Source of the DNA: Wuchereria bancrofti
Taxonomy: Eukaryota > Nematoda > Chromadorea > Rhabditida > Onchocercidae
DNA: 64,000 nt
Reading direction: 5' to 3'
Assembly (NCBI GenBank): GCA_005281725.1
Contig: SSBO01000012.1
Location: forward strand, 4,851,564 to 4,915,563
Of this stretch, positions 14,301 through 27,456 are shown piece after piece. Position 1 is the first letter of the stretch. Each line of letters begins with the position of its first letter. Under the pieces are notes generated by a model, which was not told the DNA's origin, searched no databases, and saw nothing but the letters and a program-made list of their open reading frames with translations. A program made the position numbers and the translations under genes.

Positions 14301-16045
14301 TTGATCAATAAGAATATGAATTCACCGGAACTAAGTCCCTCGTTTTCTCTTATGTTCTTTTTCCCTAGCTATAAGCAACCAGCCTGCTTCAGGATTTTGC
14401 CTTATCACTCGATAAATTTCCAGATTATCACTGATTTCGAATGCAGCAATGATACTCTTAGATCAACGTTTCAGCGACTACCGTGTTGATAGGATCAGCA
14501 TTCGTCTGCTTCTCTTCTTTAACTATTTTACGTCCAGAAACTTTGAAAAATCATAATCAGTAAAAACATTTAACGCCTACTTCACAGATCACCAATGGTA
14601 CATTCATTAACTTCGTCACATTGGATGGTCCGCAATAATTTTACTGAATCTTATGTTTGATCTTGCTGTAAAGAAATTATAATGTTGCGATAAAAAAAAA
14701 AACGAAATGAGGAAAACTACTCATTTAAAATATTCCAACTAACTTTGAATTATCCCGAGCAATTTAATTAGTCACTCATCCTTATGCAAAAATTTTTGTT
14801 ACGACTTTCTCCCACTCACGAGTAAATTTCGTGGCTATGGTGCTCATTACGGTGTTCTCCCACCCACTTGTCACTTACTAAGAGTGAAATAGCATAGCAG
14901 TATATACAGCGACAAGTATCGTAACGTTTGTACGATTAATGGTTGAATAAGGATTATTTCTGACCACCTCACCTGCTTCGAAATTTACTTTTTATTCCTT
15001 TCATTAGTACTAAATTTCCTGTGAATGCAAAATCATAAGGATGAGAGCATTCTCACAAGAAAAAAATATGAAACAAAGGTGACAACAATGCTAAGGATTC
15101 CAACAGGAAAAAGTAATCCACACTAAATGGAAGAACATGAGGGAACTGAATAGAGAACAACAGTACAAATCAACAGGTCTATAAGCCAAGAAAATAAAGT
15201 GCAAATAAGAGATAGGTTTCAAATTTTCCAAATACAGAACGGAATGACAAAACTTGCTCACTACTACTAGTTATAGATTGTTCAAGACTGGAAGTATTTT
15301 TCTTTGACAATAAACATGGAACTCGAAGAAGTGGTAACAACAACCTATTGATAAAAGACATGGCTACCACAAAAACTACACATTTTTATACATCTGATAA
15401 AATAAAAAACACCGATACACCGACTCACATACAATGCCACACCGATTTACATTAATTTGGTTCGTCTCTTCCAATAAAAGGCAAACAGAATTTACAAAGC
15501 TTTTCATAATTTATGGTAACATAAACAACTGCAATAAATTTGGATTGAATACATGGGAAGAAACACCTTAAAAAATACATATAAAGTCAAAGATAGTAAA
15601 CGGTAGATCTTATGATGCATTTCCGGAAAGAAAATGATACAAAGACAAACATAAACTCCCTGACATAAACAAATTACAATTGCCGTTAATTAAGTGATAT
15701 TATAGAAAATGTATGGTCATTGAGAATAACATGCATTTAACATCAAATAACACGACCCAAAGTTGCAATAAACACCATAAAAATACGAGATCATGTACTA
15801 TTGATTTCTCATGGAAATTATTGCGACTATACTCCTGCTAAGAAAAATCAGCAATGAAAATTCATGCTACAAATGGACTAAGTGAAAAACATGCCATTTA
15901 GACTTGTAAAAATAAAATTAAATCACTAAACATGGTGGATCAGCGTTTAACAGTAAGGGCTTGGATATGAGGGGCAGACTGCTTGAGAGTTAAGTTTAAA
16001 ATATAAGTAAAAGTATCTGAAATGAAGATCGAAACGATGATTAAT
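11353..16045. other. Long intergenic region, no gene supported
   Basis: About 4.7 kb without a recognisable domain. The longest open frame on the plus strand, 13822-14067 (81 codons), starts soon after an acceptor-like site and has a plausible mixed composition, but I see no family resemblance and no flanking exons, so I leave it as doubtful. Other frames (14301-14489, and 15179-15370 on the minus strand) look like chance. Confidence 0.5.
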
Positions 16046-18261
16046 TCAGCTTGAACTCGCACCTCTATTTTCTCGATCGAACAGATCTGCTGTATAGTCC
16101 CTAAACATTTTGATCGCTTTCACTGTCAACAACTCACTGATTCGCAGTGCATGTAACAGCGTGGCGAAATGCTCGCGTATGTATCGCCCGCGTGTTTGCA
16201 CATGTTCTAATAAACTAATTTCATCGTTTTGGGTAGGATCTAGGTAAGGCACTGTCACCGACGAATCAACATGACTTCCGTCGCTTCCATTCCCATGCTG
16301 TGATTCTCCGTTCTTCAACTTTTCAGTAACAACTTCTGGATCTTCAGAAATTATTGCCGTGACTTCACTAATCACCCCACTTCCATTTCCCATATTCATT
16401 GTTGTATTCTTCTTCAATAAACCACAGTCTGTACAAGACTGATTTCGAATTGACGTTTCTGCTGTTCCCAATCTTTGTCCTTCTCTATGCGATGGTTGTT
16501 CCTGACCAACACATGCCGAATGTAATTCTTGTTGTGAGCAACGTTCATATCTAAATTATTCGGGTAGAAGTATTTAAAAAATTGAAAAGCTGCAGGATGG
16601 TTAAATTAGTCCATCTTCAAAAACAAGTGAAAAAAAATTGGTCCGAAAAATATATTCAACTTACCGAAATGTTTTCATATCCATTCCAAATTCTTTCTTG
16701 AACATCGCGTCCATTTCTGCAGCTGAAAAATGTGGCTCAAGATCCTCCAGCTTCGGCTCAGGAGTCGGAGACTTTTTCTTAGAATGTGTAACACTTCCGC
16801 GTTGGCGACCACGACCTCTACGTGATTGGCTTTTGCGCGCCCGCTTCATCCCTGACCGAAAACGTTTTGGTGGGCGAATACATCTTTCCTTAAAGTCATT
16901 ATATGGTTCAAGAATGATTGCATTAATCAACGACAGTAAGTTGAATATAGCATAGCAAATCAGTGTCGGCACAGTCAATAGCTGGCAACTCCATTGCGAT
17001 TACGAAAAATGAGATGACCCAAAAACAAAGATATGAGAAAGATGTCCTCTTCCAATAACCGAATCACAACGTCATAACGAAGGTTTGGTCGATCTTGGTT
17101 TAATCCCAAAAGTCATATGTTCATCTAAGATATATTTTAGTGCATCAACATTTCTATCTTCAAAAAAAAAAAAAAAAACAGACCCGGAACAATTTGAGCG
17201 TATAATTCATTGGAGGATGAAGCTTCATTGATATATTTGCATCATAGTTTTTTGAAGTTGGAATAATTTTCGGAGGAACTGCTTTAGTAAATGACAAAAG
17301 TCGACTTTGCCATTTTTCTTCTCGAACGCTTTCATTATCGTAAGGTTGACAGTCCTTGAAAAAGTATACTATAATAAACTAAAACCAATAGTAGTATGTC
17401 AAGTAAATCATGAAAAATGCAATAACACATAAAACTGGAAATAAATTATGTCCCAGAAAATTTTAGACCTGCATTCCTTCGCTGCTAAACAAAACTTGCT
17501 TCGCTGCTAAACAAAACTTAATCTCATTAAAGTTACTGCAAGGTTAACGGTTATGGCAAAGTTCAGCGGTCCACTTCATGTTAGAATGACGATAATTATG
17601 AAAAAACTGCCTCAATTTGATCTAACAATCACATCTTCAGCCCAAAACTACAAGAGTCCCAGATTCAAGTAAATTCATTAGGAGCAAACTAACTTCTTTG
17701 TGACCATTTATCAATTCGACATAAGATGCAGGGTCACTGTGTCTAACAAGATTAAGCATCTGTTTTGTCGCTTCATTTAAATTGTCATGCTCGGCCTTTC
17801 GCACGTCGGATAATCTCTGATGAACTGCTCGCATATGGCTGAAAATTCCTTTTTAAAACACACAATTTACTACTGACTGTGTTAAATTGATAGCCAAGTC
17901 CGGTCATCATATGCATAAACTTTTGAAATAAAGATGTGACGACTGAAATTTTAACCATTTCTGAACCAGTCATGTGTAAAAGAATAAGACCGAGTACGAA
18001 AAAAATCTGCTGTAATACGCATTTTATGACATACATACTACTTTATGAAAGCAAGGTATATATAACAAACCTTAAAGAATGCAACGTCCTCGAAAGATTT
18101 TTATCTCCTCCAACTCGTTTCTTTTTACGATTCAGTTCATTCTCAATATTCATAAAGAAAGCATCATCCGCATCTACAGCTTCTAACTTCCTTTTTCTAT
18201 TAAGAGTGTACTGGCTCATATTGTCATATAGAGCAACAACACTGTTTGAAGACTGGAACAT
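16046..18261 (-). CDS. Unidentified basic, probably nuclear protein
   Basis: Coding exons in order on the minus strand: about 18071-18261 (start), one around 18027-17880, about 17838-17652, 17184-17354, about 17090-16990, 16665-16888 and 16046-16550 (stop). The last two join in phase through FR|YERCSQQ. The N-terminus carries lysine/arginine clusters (NRKRKLE, NRKKKRVGG), and exon 16665-16888 has RSGMKRARKSQSRRGRGRQR, both nuclear-localisation-like. A helical segment (HQRLSDVRKAEHDNLNEATK) and a C-terminal helix-rich segment (YIREHFATLLHALRISELL) suggest protein-protein contacts. An acceptor-like TTATGTCAG sits just upstream of the ATG at 18268-18276, suitable for trans-splicing. I do not recognise the family. 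Some internal junctions (18071 to 17838, and 17184 to 16990) do not resolve in phase by hand, so boundaries there are approximate, and it could be more than one gene. Confidence 0.5.
17477..17520. repeat. Two-copy tandem repeat, 22-bp unit
   Basis: The unit CTTCGCTGCTAAACAAAACT occurs twice with a period of 22 bp, in an intron of the unidentified nuclear gene. A simple local duplication. Confidence 0.9.
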
Positions 18262-18864
18262 AAGCTACTGACATAACAATTACTATCAATACAAAACATA
18301 GGTAGAAAGATATCGACCAAAAAACCCACTTAAAATCTAAAGAGAATAAGACACTCAAAAATAAAATAACCGTCACAGGTCTGGACTTAAATTCGTTGAA
18401 TCCAAGAAGTGAACTCTAGTTTAAAAAATTACAAAACTGATACTGACCAACATTAGATAATGAAACAGCTCAGGATATAAGATTCATAGAAGATTTCAAT
18501 ATGCTATGGGCTAAGAAAAAACTAGAACAGAAAGTCCTGTCTCTTTATTCATGATGACGTTGGAACCCAACAAATCAACCAACACTAGAGGATGCAACGC
18601 GCAAAGGTGCAAAGGTCTTCAGTAATTACAAGGCAGTTTGACTTATGTTTACAAAATCGTCATTTTTCCCTTTACCAGATTTTCTGAAGAGAATGAAATG
18701 CCATACTTGAGGTACAGAGTGAGATAGTTCAAAGACGCCAAATCGGTCTGCAATTTTGATTTCGAACAAATGATCATCTTTCTTTTTCCTTTTTCTTCCT
18801 AAACGCTGGTGTTCATTTCTCTCTTCTCTTCCTTCTGTAATATAATGAGTGATTCCCCTTAACG

Positions 18865-21800
18865 TCAGTAACTTGGAACCAGTAAAAAACGAATCTTTAG
18901 TAACTGCTCAAGCATTAAATCCAGAACAAGTTCATCACCTATATCATTTTCGACAACAACTTCAATGATTTCCGCTAGAACTTCTGCAACGGCCTGTAGT
19001 ATTTCGGTTTCTGGATCACGTCGACTCATGCAACCAAAAGACTGTACGCCACGAGATAACCTAACACCTGTTTGTATGCATTTCTGGGATGACGTATGGC
19101 CAGTTTCTACTAAGCGATTGTTCGCACTGTGCGTATAAATATCTAAAGCTTCTTCCAGATATTTGTAAACGTATACAGGTCCATTATCAACATTCTTCTC
19201 AAAAAAATTATCGGAGGTTGAAGGTGAACAAATCGGGTAATTTTCAAGGAATTTCTCTGCCTGCTTTTTGGCCGCCGTAAGTGAATAATCATCCAACGAA
19301 GCAACCTGTAAATCATCCAAATTCTGGACACCTAACATAATTCAGCATTTAAAATCAATACATTAATGTAATGGATTATTACATAAGGAATTCTTGGGCA
19401 CAAACCAAATGTGGATTTAGTTCAACATCGGCTGTTGCTGTGTGTTTTGTATTACGGAAATGTTCTTGTAACATCCACCGTTTCACATATATTCTTTTCA
19501 TTATACGTTCGCAACCGGAAATGCGACCAAAACGTTGCCAACGGTCCTTTAAACCAGAACAGAGAAGCATTTGAGCAAAGACTTTCCGATTCTATAAAAA
19601 TAAATGTTTAACTAAAAGTAGCTTTCCACTCTCACAAACCTAATGTATATAAAGGTCATCGACAAATAGTTCACTTTATCCTGAACATAACAAAAACAAC
19701 AGTTCCTTACTTCTTGAAAAAATTTGTAAAATTCTATAGTTTCTTTGGCATAGATGTCCTTCTCTTAATCGCCTAACAGTCACCGATTTTTATAACAAGA
19801 AATTTTAATCATTTTAACCATCAGAAATACTGGAGGCATAAAACTTTCAAATGGTTCGAATGCTACCAATTTTTCTGTCAGCACCAAAAGTAGAAAACCG
19901 ATGAACGTACCTAATAAACTACTATATTAACCACTGAAAGCAACGAACTATTACGCCTCATTAGAAGTTTTATGCAATTACTACACCTGTTCAGTAAACT
20001 GACGACAATGGATTTCACTTTTACCACAATCATTTTGAATATTCGATGTGCCTCCCGATGTGATGAAACTTTTTGATATAGTCGATCCAACAGCTTCTTT
20101 TGCCATCATTGTCGTTACCTAAAACGTAAAACAAACATCAGATTATTGATATTTGAACAGTGAACTATGGGCAAAATAACTAAGGGATGTGTTTAGTGTA
20201 ACAAAAGAGCAGGTATAAATCACAAATAGTTTTGAATTTCCCTCTATCCTTTCCTCTATTTATTTAAGAAAAAAAGAAGACTCACACGAGATAAGGTTTC
20301 ATCTAAAACAGTTGATGGATTATTTCCATTTATCTTGTCCTCACCAAAAAAGCAGAATGTTGCTGATATATCACATGAACTGTGAAGAAACCGTTGACTG
20401 TCTGGGTAAGGGTTACTTGGGACGGTCATTTCTAACCTGTAAGGAAGTTTTGCAATTGAAGAATACAGAAAGTGAAGATGGGAGCAAATGAATTATTCAA
20501 TAAATCATATTTACTAAAATAAAGAGATAAATAGCACAAATTAATCAAACAGTAACTAAAGGAAATGACATCAATCTACTTTTCGAATATTCCCAGTTCT
20601 TCATTATAAATCTAACACAAACTTTAATAGTCCCTTCCCTAAAATCGACTTATGATTAGCTGTATTACAGAATGACAAACATGCAAAAAAAAATTATTTG
20701 TTCCGAAGAGAATTTCTGAAAGCATAAAGGAAACAGCTTTTACAAAATTGATTGTAAAATGAACAAAAAAATCACCCAAATATATGACACATCAAGTACG
20801 CGGTATCCTCTATTTTCTGAACTTCTGCATCTTCCATCCATTTTTCGTTTGCTTGAGCTTCTATTGTTTCTGCATCTGCAGAGTTCATTTGTCCATATTG
20901 AAGTGATGCCCGCTTTTCATCAACAAAACTACTCATCGGCCATGAATTGGAGTCCAGCTCAACAACAGCTGGGACTCCTAATGCAGATAATTTATTCCGC
21001 GGGATTATCTACAATTAATCAACTACTTCCAAAAAATTATGTATAAAATTTAAGCAAGGCATGGATCTGAAGAAAGAGTAGACTTGACAAACTTCTTAAG
21101 GAATATGTTAGTAAAAAGTGGGCATTCTGAAATTAGTTTCAGGAGGTGAGGAAGATAATGAAATTATGATAGCATTCGTTCAAAGTAGTCAGAATGGTAG
21201 CATATATTTCACTAATAAACAATAAGAGCAAACTTTAGTTTTCTTCATCCTCTTCACCTTTGTATAACTGTCGGAATTATTCTGCTGGGGAACTGACGTT
21301 GAAACGCGCTGCTGCAACGATACCGTCCCCGTGCAATTATCTATGTGTACTCGACTGCGCCGTTTCGGCATTTTTTCAGGCACTGGATCTTCTACTTCTC
21401 TAAAAAAAATTTTCTGTATTTTGATTCACCCTGAATTACCTGTAAAACAACAGATGGAAAATGTTGACAAATGATAAATTCTGAATACAACTTCGCTAAA
21501 GGAACCTGATCCTCAAGCAGTCTGATGAAAACATGAAGCGCTAAACATTATTCTTAGGCAACAGTCAAAAGGGATGATTTAGCAATATGACAGGAACTGT
21601 TATATTGTTTTGGAAGGCATGTATCACTAATATAGCAAACGTACCGTGATTCACAGTCCAGATCTGCAGATTTCCAAGTAAGTTCATCTTTCACAGTAAC
21701 GAAGGAGTCTCCAACAACCCGTTCAGTACTTATAAGTAACTGAAATGTTTAATAAAAAACGTTATTCAGAAATTTAAATATGAGGCCAGAGAAATAAATC

Positions 21801-24631
21801 ACACCTTCATTTTTTCCGTATTCGTGCACTCGAAATTTTGCTTTCTCAGTCTTTTTCGTGGTGAAACTTCCACGGCTTCCGCAACCGCAACCTTAGATAC
21901 AATACTAATTACGAATAAACAAATTTGTGATAATTCATAGATTCAATACAGATTTTTACCGCGATAAGCTGCAATGAGAGAACATTTATTCTAGAAAAAA
22001 TGTAATCTGTCTAACCTGATCTGAAAAGTTCTTCGTGTTTTGCACAATGTTGCCAATGAGTAGAGCAGGCGTTTTCCTAGCAAAAATTCCACGAGTATCA
22101 GGTGACAAGCATGGTGCGCCACTCAGTATACGACTGTCTGTAGCATTTGTGCGTTTGAAGCACATTAAACTGAAAATGAAACAGACACATAAGAATGACA
22201 CATAAGGATGAGCTCCTGCAACAATTAAAAGTTGAAGAAAAAAATTCGCCTTGAATTGTCTTTCACTGCAGTTAAGGGAGACGCCAGAACTTCTTGATAT
22301 GGGTTTGCATGAGCTTCCGCAACAATTAAGCGACGCACTGCAGAGAGAGAACCTGAAAAAAAAGTGAACACATCAAGAAATAGAGAAAGCTTCATACAAA
22401 ACGGAAGTAATGAAAATATGAATATTTCATGGAATGTCTCAAAAGAACCATTATAAGGTCTTTTGTTTTAAACTCTTTTACTATAACATCAAGTTACTCT
22501 GTTTAAACTCTTTCACTGCAACATCAAGTTACCTGACTCGCGATTTTTGCGCAAAATAGTGGGTCGCGCACTCGGTCCAGGATAAGAGGTACCAACTATG
22601 CCATCATGTTGTCCTGCCGGAATAGGAATACATGTGTCATGTAGTGCAGTAACAGATGCAGTAGAGGCAGTAACAGATGCAGAACACGTTATGTTTACAG
22701 TTGGTGCGGGTATCATGACAGGTTTCATATCCGCTCTTTCATCAGAAATACGAGTTACTACTTTCGCACCACGCAAAAAGTCCTGAACCGAATTTTACAA
22801 AATAGAGAGAGGTAAATTTTTTAAAAGGAAGGAAAACTTTGGTCTCTTTCCAACCTTCTGTCCTGTATATAAAATTTGGCAGTTTCCTTAGCAGACCTTA
22901 GCAGCTAATTTGTGCTCTAGGGATGTACAACTATTGTTTGTGATAAAAACACTCATTAGAAAAACAACTTCCAAGACACATCAAATAAGAAAATGAAAAG
23001 AAAACGTTACGTTCCTCAGCAGCTAATACTTGCCTACAAACTAGAATTACTAAGACAATACGAAACGCACCGCACTGCTTATAATTGGATTAACTCGAAT
23101 AGAACTTCGAACCGGTATATCACCAACACCAACAACATTTCGACCAGATGGCAAATAACGACTTGAAAAGAACGAAACGAATATATTAAATTAGCTGATT
23201 TCCAGACTGGAATACTACATAATGAAAGCAAAAGAAAAGTTTTACTGGAAAAACATGTGCTATAAAAATTCAAATAAATGTATTCTAGTACAAATAAATC
23301 AATTATGAAAGAAACATTACAAATTATCAACTTCAAATAGAATGTCATACCGTGAATCGATATTCCCACAGTTCGTAAAAGCGGCTGGAGAAGACCGAAC
23401 AACGCGTGATTCCTCCAATTCTCGAGCACGTGGCGATAGGGGAAGAACAGGTTGCTGTGCACCAGCTAAATGTAAATTATGTTGCTGCTGAAGATATACA
23501 GTCGTCATAGGGTTACCACTTAACTGGGCAATGTCATCTAAAAATAAACATTATTTAATTAAAAAAAAAAAAAAAAAAAAAAAGAGCAATTAAATAAGTA
23601 CACGATGTATACCAGTGCGATGTCAAACCAAATAATGACACTTCATTTATACCATTATTGACAACATTAGCACTAAAATGTTCAAACTGACAACCACTTC
23701 AAAATTTTCAAGACATCACAGAAAGCTCTAAGTACCAAAAAACACCAAAAATAAAAAAATAAAATAAAAAACTCAGCTTGTTTTAAGCCATCATTTTGAT
23801 GATGAAACGATAGCATTTTTTATGCAAATCCTAAACTCCCTTAGAACTCGATGTCGCACATTTTTTTGACTTAGAATTTCATTACAAAATGAAAAACACG
23901 CAATTTATCGCCTAAACTAACATGATTTCAAAAAGGAATGGGCAGCTCCAACTGGACGTATGGTAACTAATTTAGAACGACCAGGAACAGCAGTGGCGCA
24001 CTGGGGAATAGAAGAAACTGATGTTGTTCCATAATGTACCACTTTCTGACTACCATTTGAACAACCTGCTGGAAATGGCGCATTTGCCTGGCTCCTTATG
24101 TACGTCTATAAATAAAAGTGCTCACCTAGCAAACTTTACATAACAAATAATACACAATGGGAAAGATATGCACTATGCCCATTTTGTATGATAAGGACAA
24201 TAAATTCATACTAGCGACCCTCTGGAAATATAGGAACTAACCTTCATAAACTGACGTGAATTCTGCTGCAAAGCAACACTCGGCACAACCGGAGAAATTC
24301 GAGCTATGGGAACATTAATTGACTGTTGAAAGAAGCGTCGACCATCTCTCTTAAAATTGAAAAAGGAATATTTAAGCATTCGATATCAAGAGCTTAATCA
24401 TCTCTATGAGCAGAAATTGCGGAAAAAGCAAACAAAATGTATCAGACTTACTCTTTCTACTTCATCAATAGACGGCATTGTCTCATCGCAAGTTAAATCT
24501 GAAACTATAATAATAATAGTAACGTACCACGACTATGCCAACTTTACAACAGTCATCAATTTTGTTATATGGAGGTCAAGTTTGTCCGGAAGAAAATTAA
24601 AGACATAATTTTGGAACTTACCACGAGACAT
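18865..24631 (-). CDS. Unidentified large low-complexity nuclear protein
   Basis: Seventeen exons: 24622-24631, 24452-24498, 24242-24349, 23922-24105, 23351-23537, 23071-23161, 22533-22782, 22267-22352, 22016-22169, 21805-21891, 21645-21739, 21258-21399, 20800-21008, 20286-20436, 19987-20118, 19402-19591, 18865-19331. All junctions agree in phase except 22267 to 22169, where a small exon or another boundary is missing. Product about 860 residues. The N-terminal half is rich in S, T, P, Q and V; the middle has a basic motif SPRKRLRKQNF and KMPKRRSRVH; the C-terminal part has a conserved-looking block (DRWQRFGRISGCERIMKR) and ends in a leucine/valine-rich acidic helix (AVAEVLAEIIEVVVEN). The SPRKRLRKQ motif recalls the Sin3-associated SAP130 proteins, but the SAP130 C-terminal domain is not visible, so I do not assign it. 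The gene lies about 0.6 kb upstream of the next same-strand gene, so a shared precursor transcript is possible. Confidence 0.6.
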
Positions 24632-27437
24632 AGTAGACCGTTCTACGACGAGCTCTACATTAAACGGATAAAGGTTTCTAAAAAAGAATACACTTTAAAT
24701 CACTGACCGAAAAATTACTACATTACACAAACGACAAACGGGTTGCGGAAACCGAACAGTCAAGCTACAAAACGAGAAATGTCGAAATCCCTAAATAAAA
24801 ATGACCACTGACTATAAAGACATTTAGATTCTAAATGTTACAAATGAAGTCAAAGGGGATGAAGGTTCCAAAGAGTGCAAGATAATGAAGAGGAAGTGTA
24901 GTTGATATCAATTACCATCTTCACGAAATTACGGACGACAATACAATTCAGGTCGAGATGACGAACAGTGTCGCTAAGGACATAAAAGCAAAGAATGTAT
25001 AATGATAACGATGAACCAAAATATAAGCAATGGGCAGGATGCGAACAACCTTGTAAGATGGGTGTAACAAAACAACCAATAATACTATAGGGAAAACGCA
25101 ATGAAGTGTGCTTCTTAATTGTAGCATCATCGTATGTGTTTGCGTCACCAACCCTGAAGGTACGTTGTTCTTAACCGTATGTTTCTGCAGTAATAACGGG
25201 AAATATCAAACGAAATGTAATCAAGAAGGGATATCCGGAAATAATGCACTGAAAATTGCAATAGCCAGCGAACACAAATTTCACGCGACACAAATTCACG
25301 AGCAGCAGAAGCAGAAAAACGACAGCAAGCATTGCAAATATTGCGCCCACTCGACGCTATTGAATTTACTGACAGCCGCAGTTTTGATCTCGTGCTCTCT
25401 GCAACCAGCACCGTCCGTCCTCTCTGCCCTATCCTCGTCTTTTCTGTTGATGTGCAGAGAAGAGGGGATACCAGTTTTGCTGTTTTATTGAGAGGCAGAG
25501 AAAAGAATCGGAGAGTAGAGCAGCGCTGTGCAGTCCTCATGGAAGAAGATAAAGGTACTCACTGCCCTTGCTGGTAAAGGAAAGGTGGTACCATAAAAGG
25601 TCGACCTACGTCGCACATACCCCCTTTTCCTCTTCTTTAATTCAGTACCTATACGTGTCTTCACTGAGACGAATCCTCAAACATATTTATTCTTCATCCC
25701 GTCACTACGATTAATTCTCATTCAAACACTCGATTTCGTTTTTTGTTTCTTGCTAGCTGCAGATATTTCAGGGAAACGAATTGTAGAAGGCGATAAAAGC
25801 ATGCTTCATTAGTAAAGTGTATATTGATGTTACACACAGAAATAAACAGTTGTCGAAATGAGTAGTCAATAAGTATTTCTTACTGAAACAGTCGATAATT
25901 TTGACGTAGTACGTCGATCGTAGAGACTGGCAGACGACGGCATGCGGTGGGATGGTGGCTTTGAGCAGATGATTGCGAGAGAGTCGCAGAGAAGCGTTGC
26001 GATAGCGAGAAGTTTGTGCATTGCCTTAGAAAAGAGATTGCACAAAGTTCGATGTATTCTGGGTAAGGGACCTTTTATGATATGTATCATCCATCACTGG
26101 ATGGTATAAATGGTTAATGACCATATAATGTTATTTCTTAGTCAATTCATTCACCTTATCACTAAATTGTGGAGGCAAGAGGAATTTACTCAACTGCCAA
26201 TATATTTGTTTACTGTTGCACTTTGTGCCACAAAGACTAAATCGCAACTTTCGATAGTTTAGCTCCTTCTCCGCTCACTTGCATGCTAGTATTTCGTCCT
26301 GCATGTTAACCTATTTGCATTCTCCGTCGTAAAAATCATCCGCTCAGTGTACTACAAAATAGTACCAACTAAATCTGTGATGGGTTCCTAGACAGAAATT
26401 AGTTCCTATGGCTTTTTAAATATGCAACCCCATACAACTATATAATGAAATCTGAAATGAGCTAAGTTTAATAAGTATAATAAGAGCTAAAAAGACACAT
26501 TTTCTTAAATTTATCACCTCAAGCGGGGCTCGTAAAATACAGTTCCCAGTCTCATATTAGGTGATAAATTTCATATATTACGCAGTTGATCCTGACCACC
26601 TCGGCCAAAATTAAGACATGGTATTGTACTATTCCTACATAAAGCAGTTATTAATTACGTCGTAGTAAATTGCATCAAGAAGACAAACATCTGGAATGAA
26701 GAGAACAAAATAGAGACGCTGAAATTGTCAGTGTACAAAAATCCTTTCACTAAAAATGAGCCAAGCTGAAAGAGTGAAGTTCTGTGTTCAGTGTCATGTT
26801 CTTCTTACGTAACTCATTAAACATGTAACATTTCCTTATACCTCGGTAATATACGTAAGATTACTGTTTTAGCATAGGTCATGTACGCAGTATGTTAAGC
26901 CTTCAATTTCTACTCCCTAGACTACAAATTACCTGCATATTCTGATAACGAAAACCTGCTCCTCACCATAATTAACTGTGGACAACAGGACTCCCTCCAT
27001 CATAAGCTGAAGGCTTTGAAACCATCGGACTACTGTCCATCTCGGAGCGCTAAAATTCATACGGCTCTTCATGTGAAATTTATTGTCCCCAGTTAAGGGA
27101 AGTAATGAGAAACATCTAATTCAAAAGCGTAGACTGCAAGGTTTCTTTTTCGAACAGTTGGCACTGTTTGGTGTTTTTACTATAGAAAGGATTTGTGTGT
27201 TGCTTTAAGAAATTCCAAAATATGAAACATTACACTCGAAAATGACAGAATTTGAAAACAATATTTCGCTAATGTTTCATATTTGATAATAATGTTAATT
27301 CATTGTGGGTTTTTCGAGGTGTTCAGATTGGAGGATATCCGAGTCTTTGCTGCATTGTCAGTGCAAATGAAAAATGTTTTAGTATCTTGCTTAGTACTCG
27401 AAGTGTGAAATTCTCCTTTCATTAGCTTTCTATTTCA
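24632..27437. other. Intergenic region between divergent genes (promoter candidate)
   Basis: Separates the minus-strand nuclear gene from plus-strand RAD1, so it should hold both promoters. 25240-25560 is clearly richer in G+C than its surroundings and open in several frames on both strands at once; overlapping frames without splice-consistent partners argue for promoter or 5' UTR sequence, not a gene. I see no other feature in the remaining part. Confidence 0.45.
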
Positions 27438-27438
27438 G
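27431..27438 (+). promoter_or_regulatory. Candidate trans-splice acceptor for RAD1
   Basis: TATTTCAG, close to the nematode acceptor consensus TTTTCAG, ends 18 nt before the RAD1 start codon, and no upstream coding exon is needed. This is the position expected for addition of a spliced leader. Confidence 0.5.
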
Positions 27439-27456
27439 AACAGAAAATTTGGTTTT

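Noticed and set aside
20759..21046. 95-codon plus-strand frame
   Set aside because: It is the antisense shadow of a phase-consistent minus-strand exon (20800-21008) of the large nuclear gene.
18865..24631. Naming the large nuclear gene as SAP130
   Set aside because: Only one short basic motif (SPRKRLRKQ) is similar; the conserved SAP130 C-terminal region is not visible.
25108..25577. Overlapping open frames on both strands, up to 131 codons
   Set aside because: They overlap each other antisense, lack domains and splice partners, and coincide with a GC-richer stretch where chance frames are longer. More likely promoter or 5' UTR.
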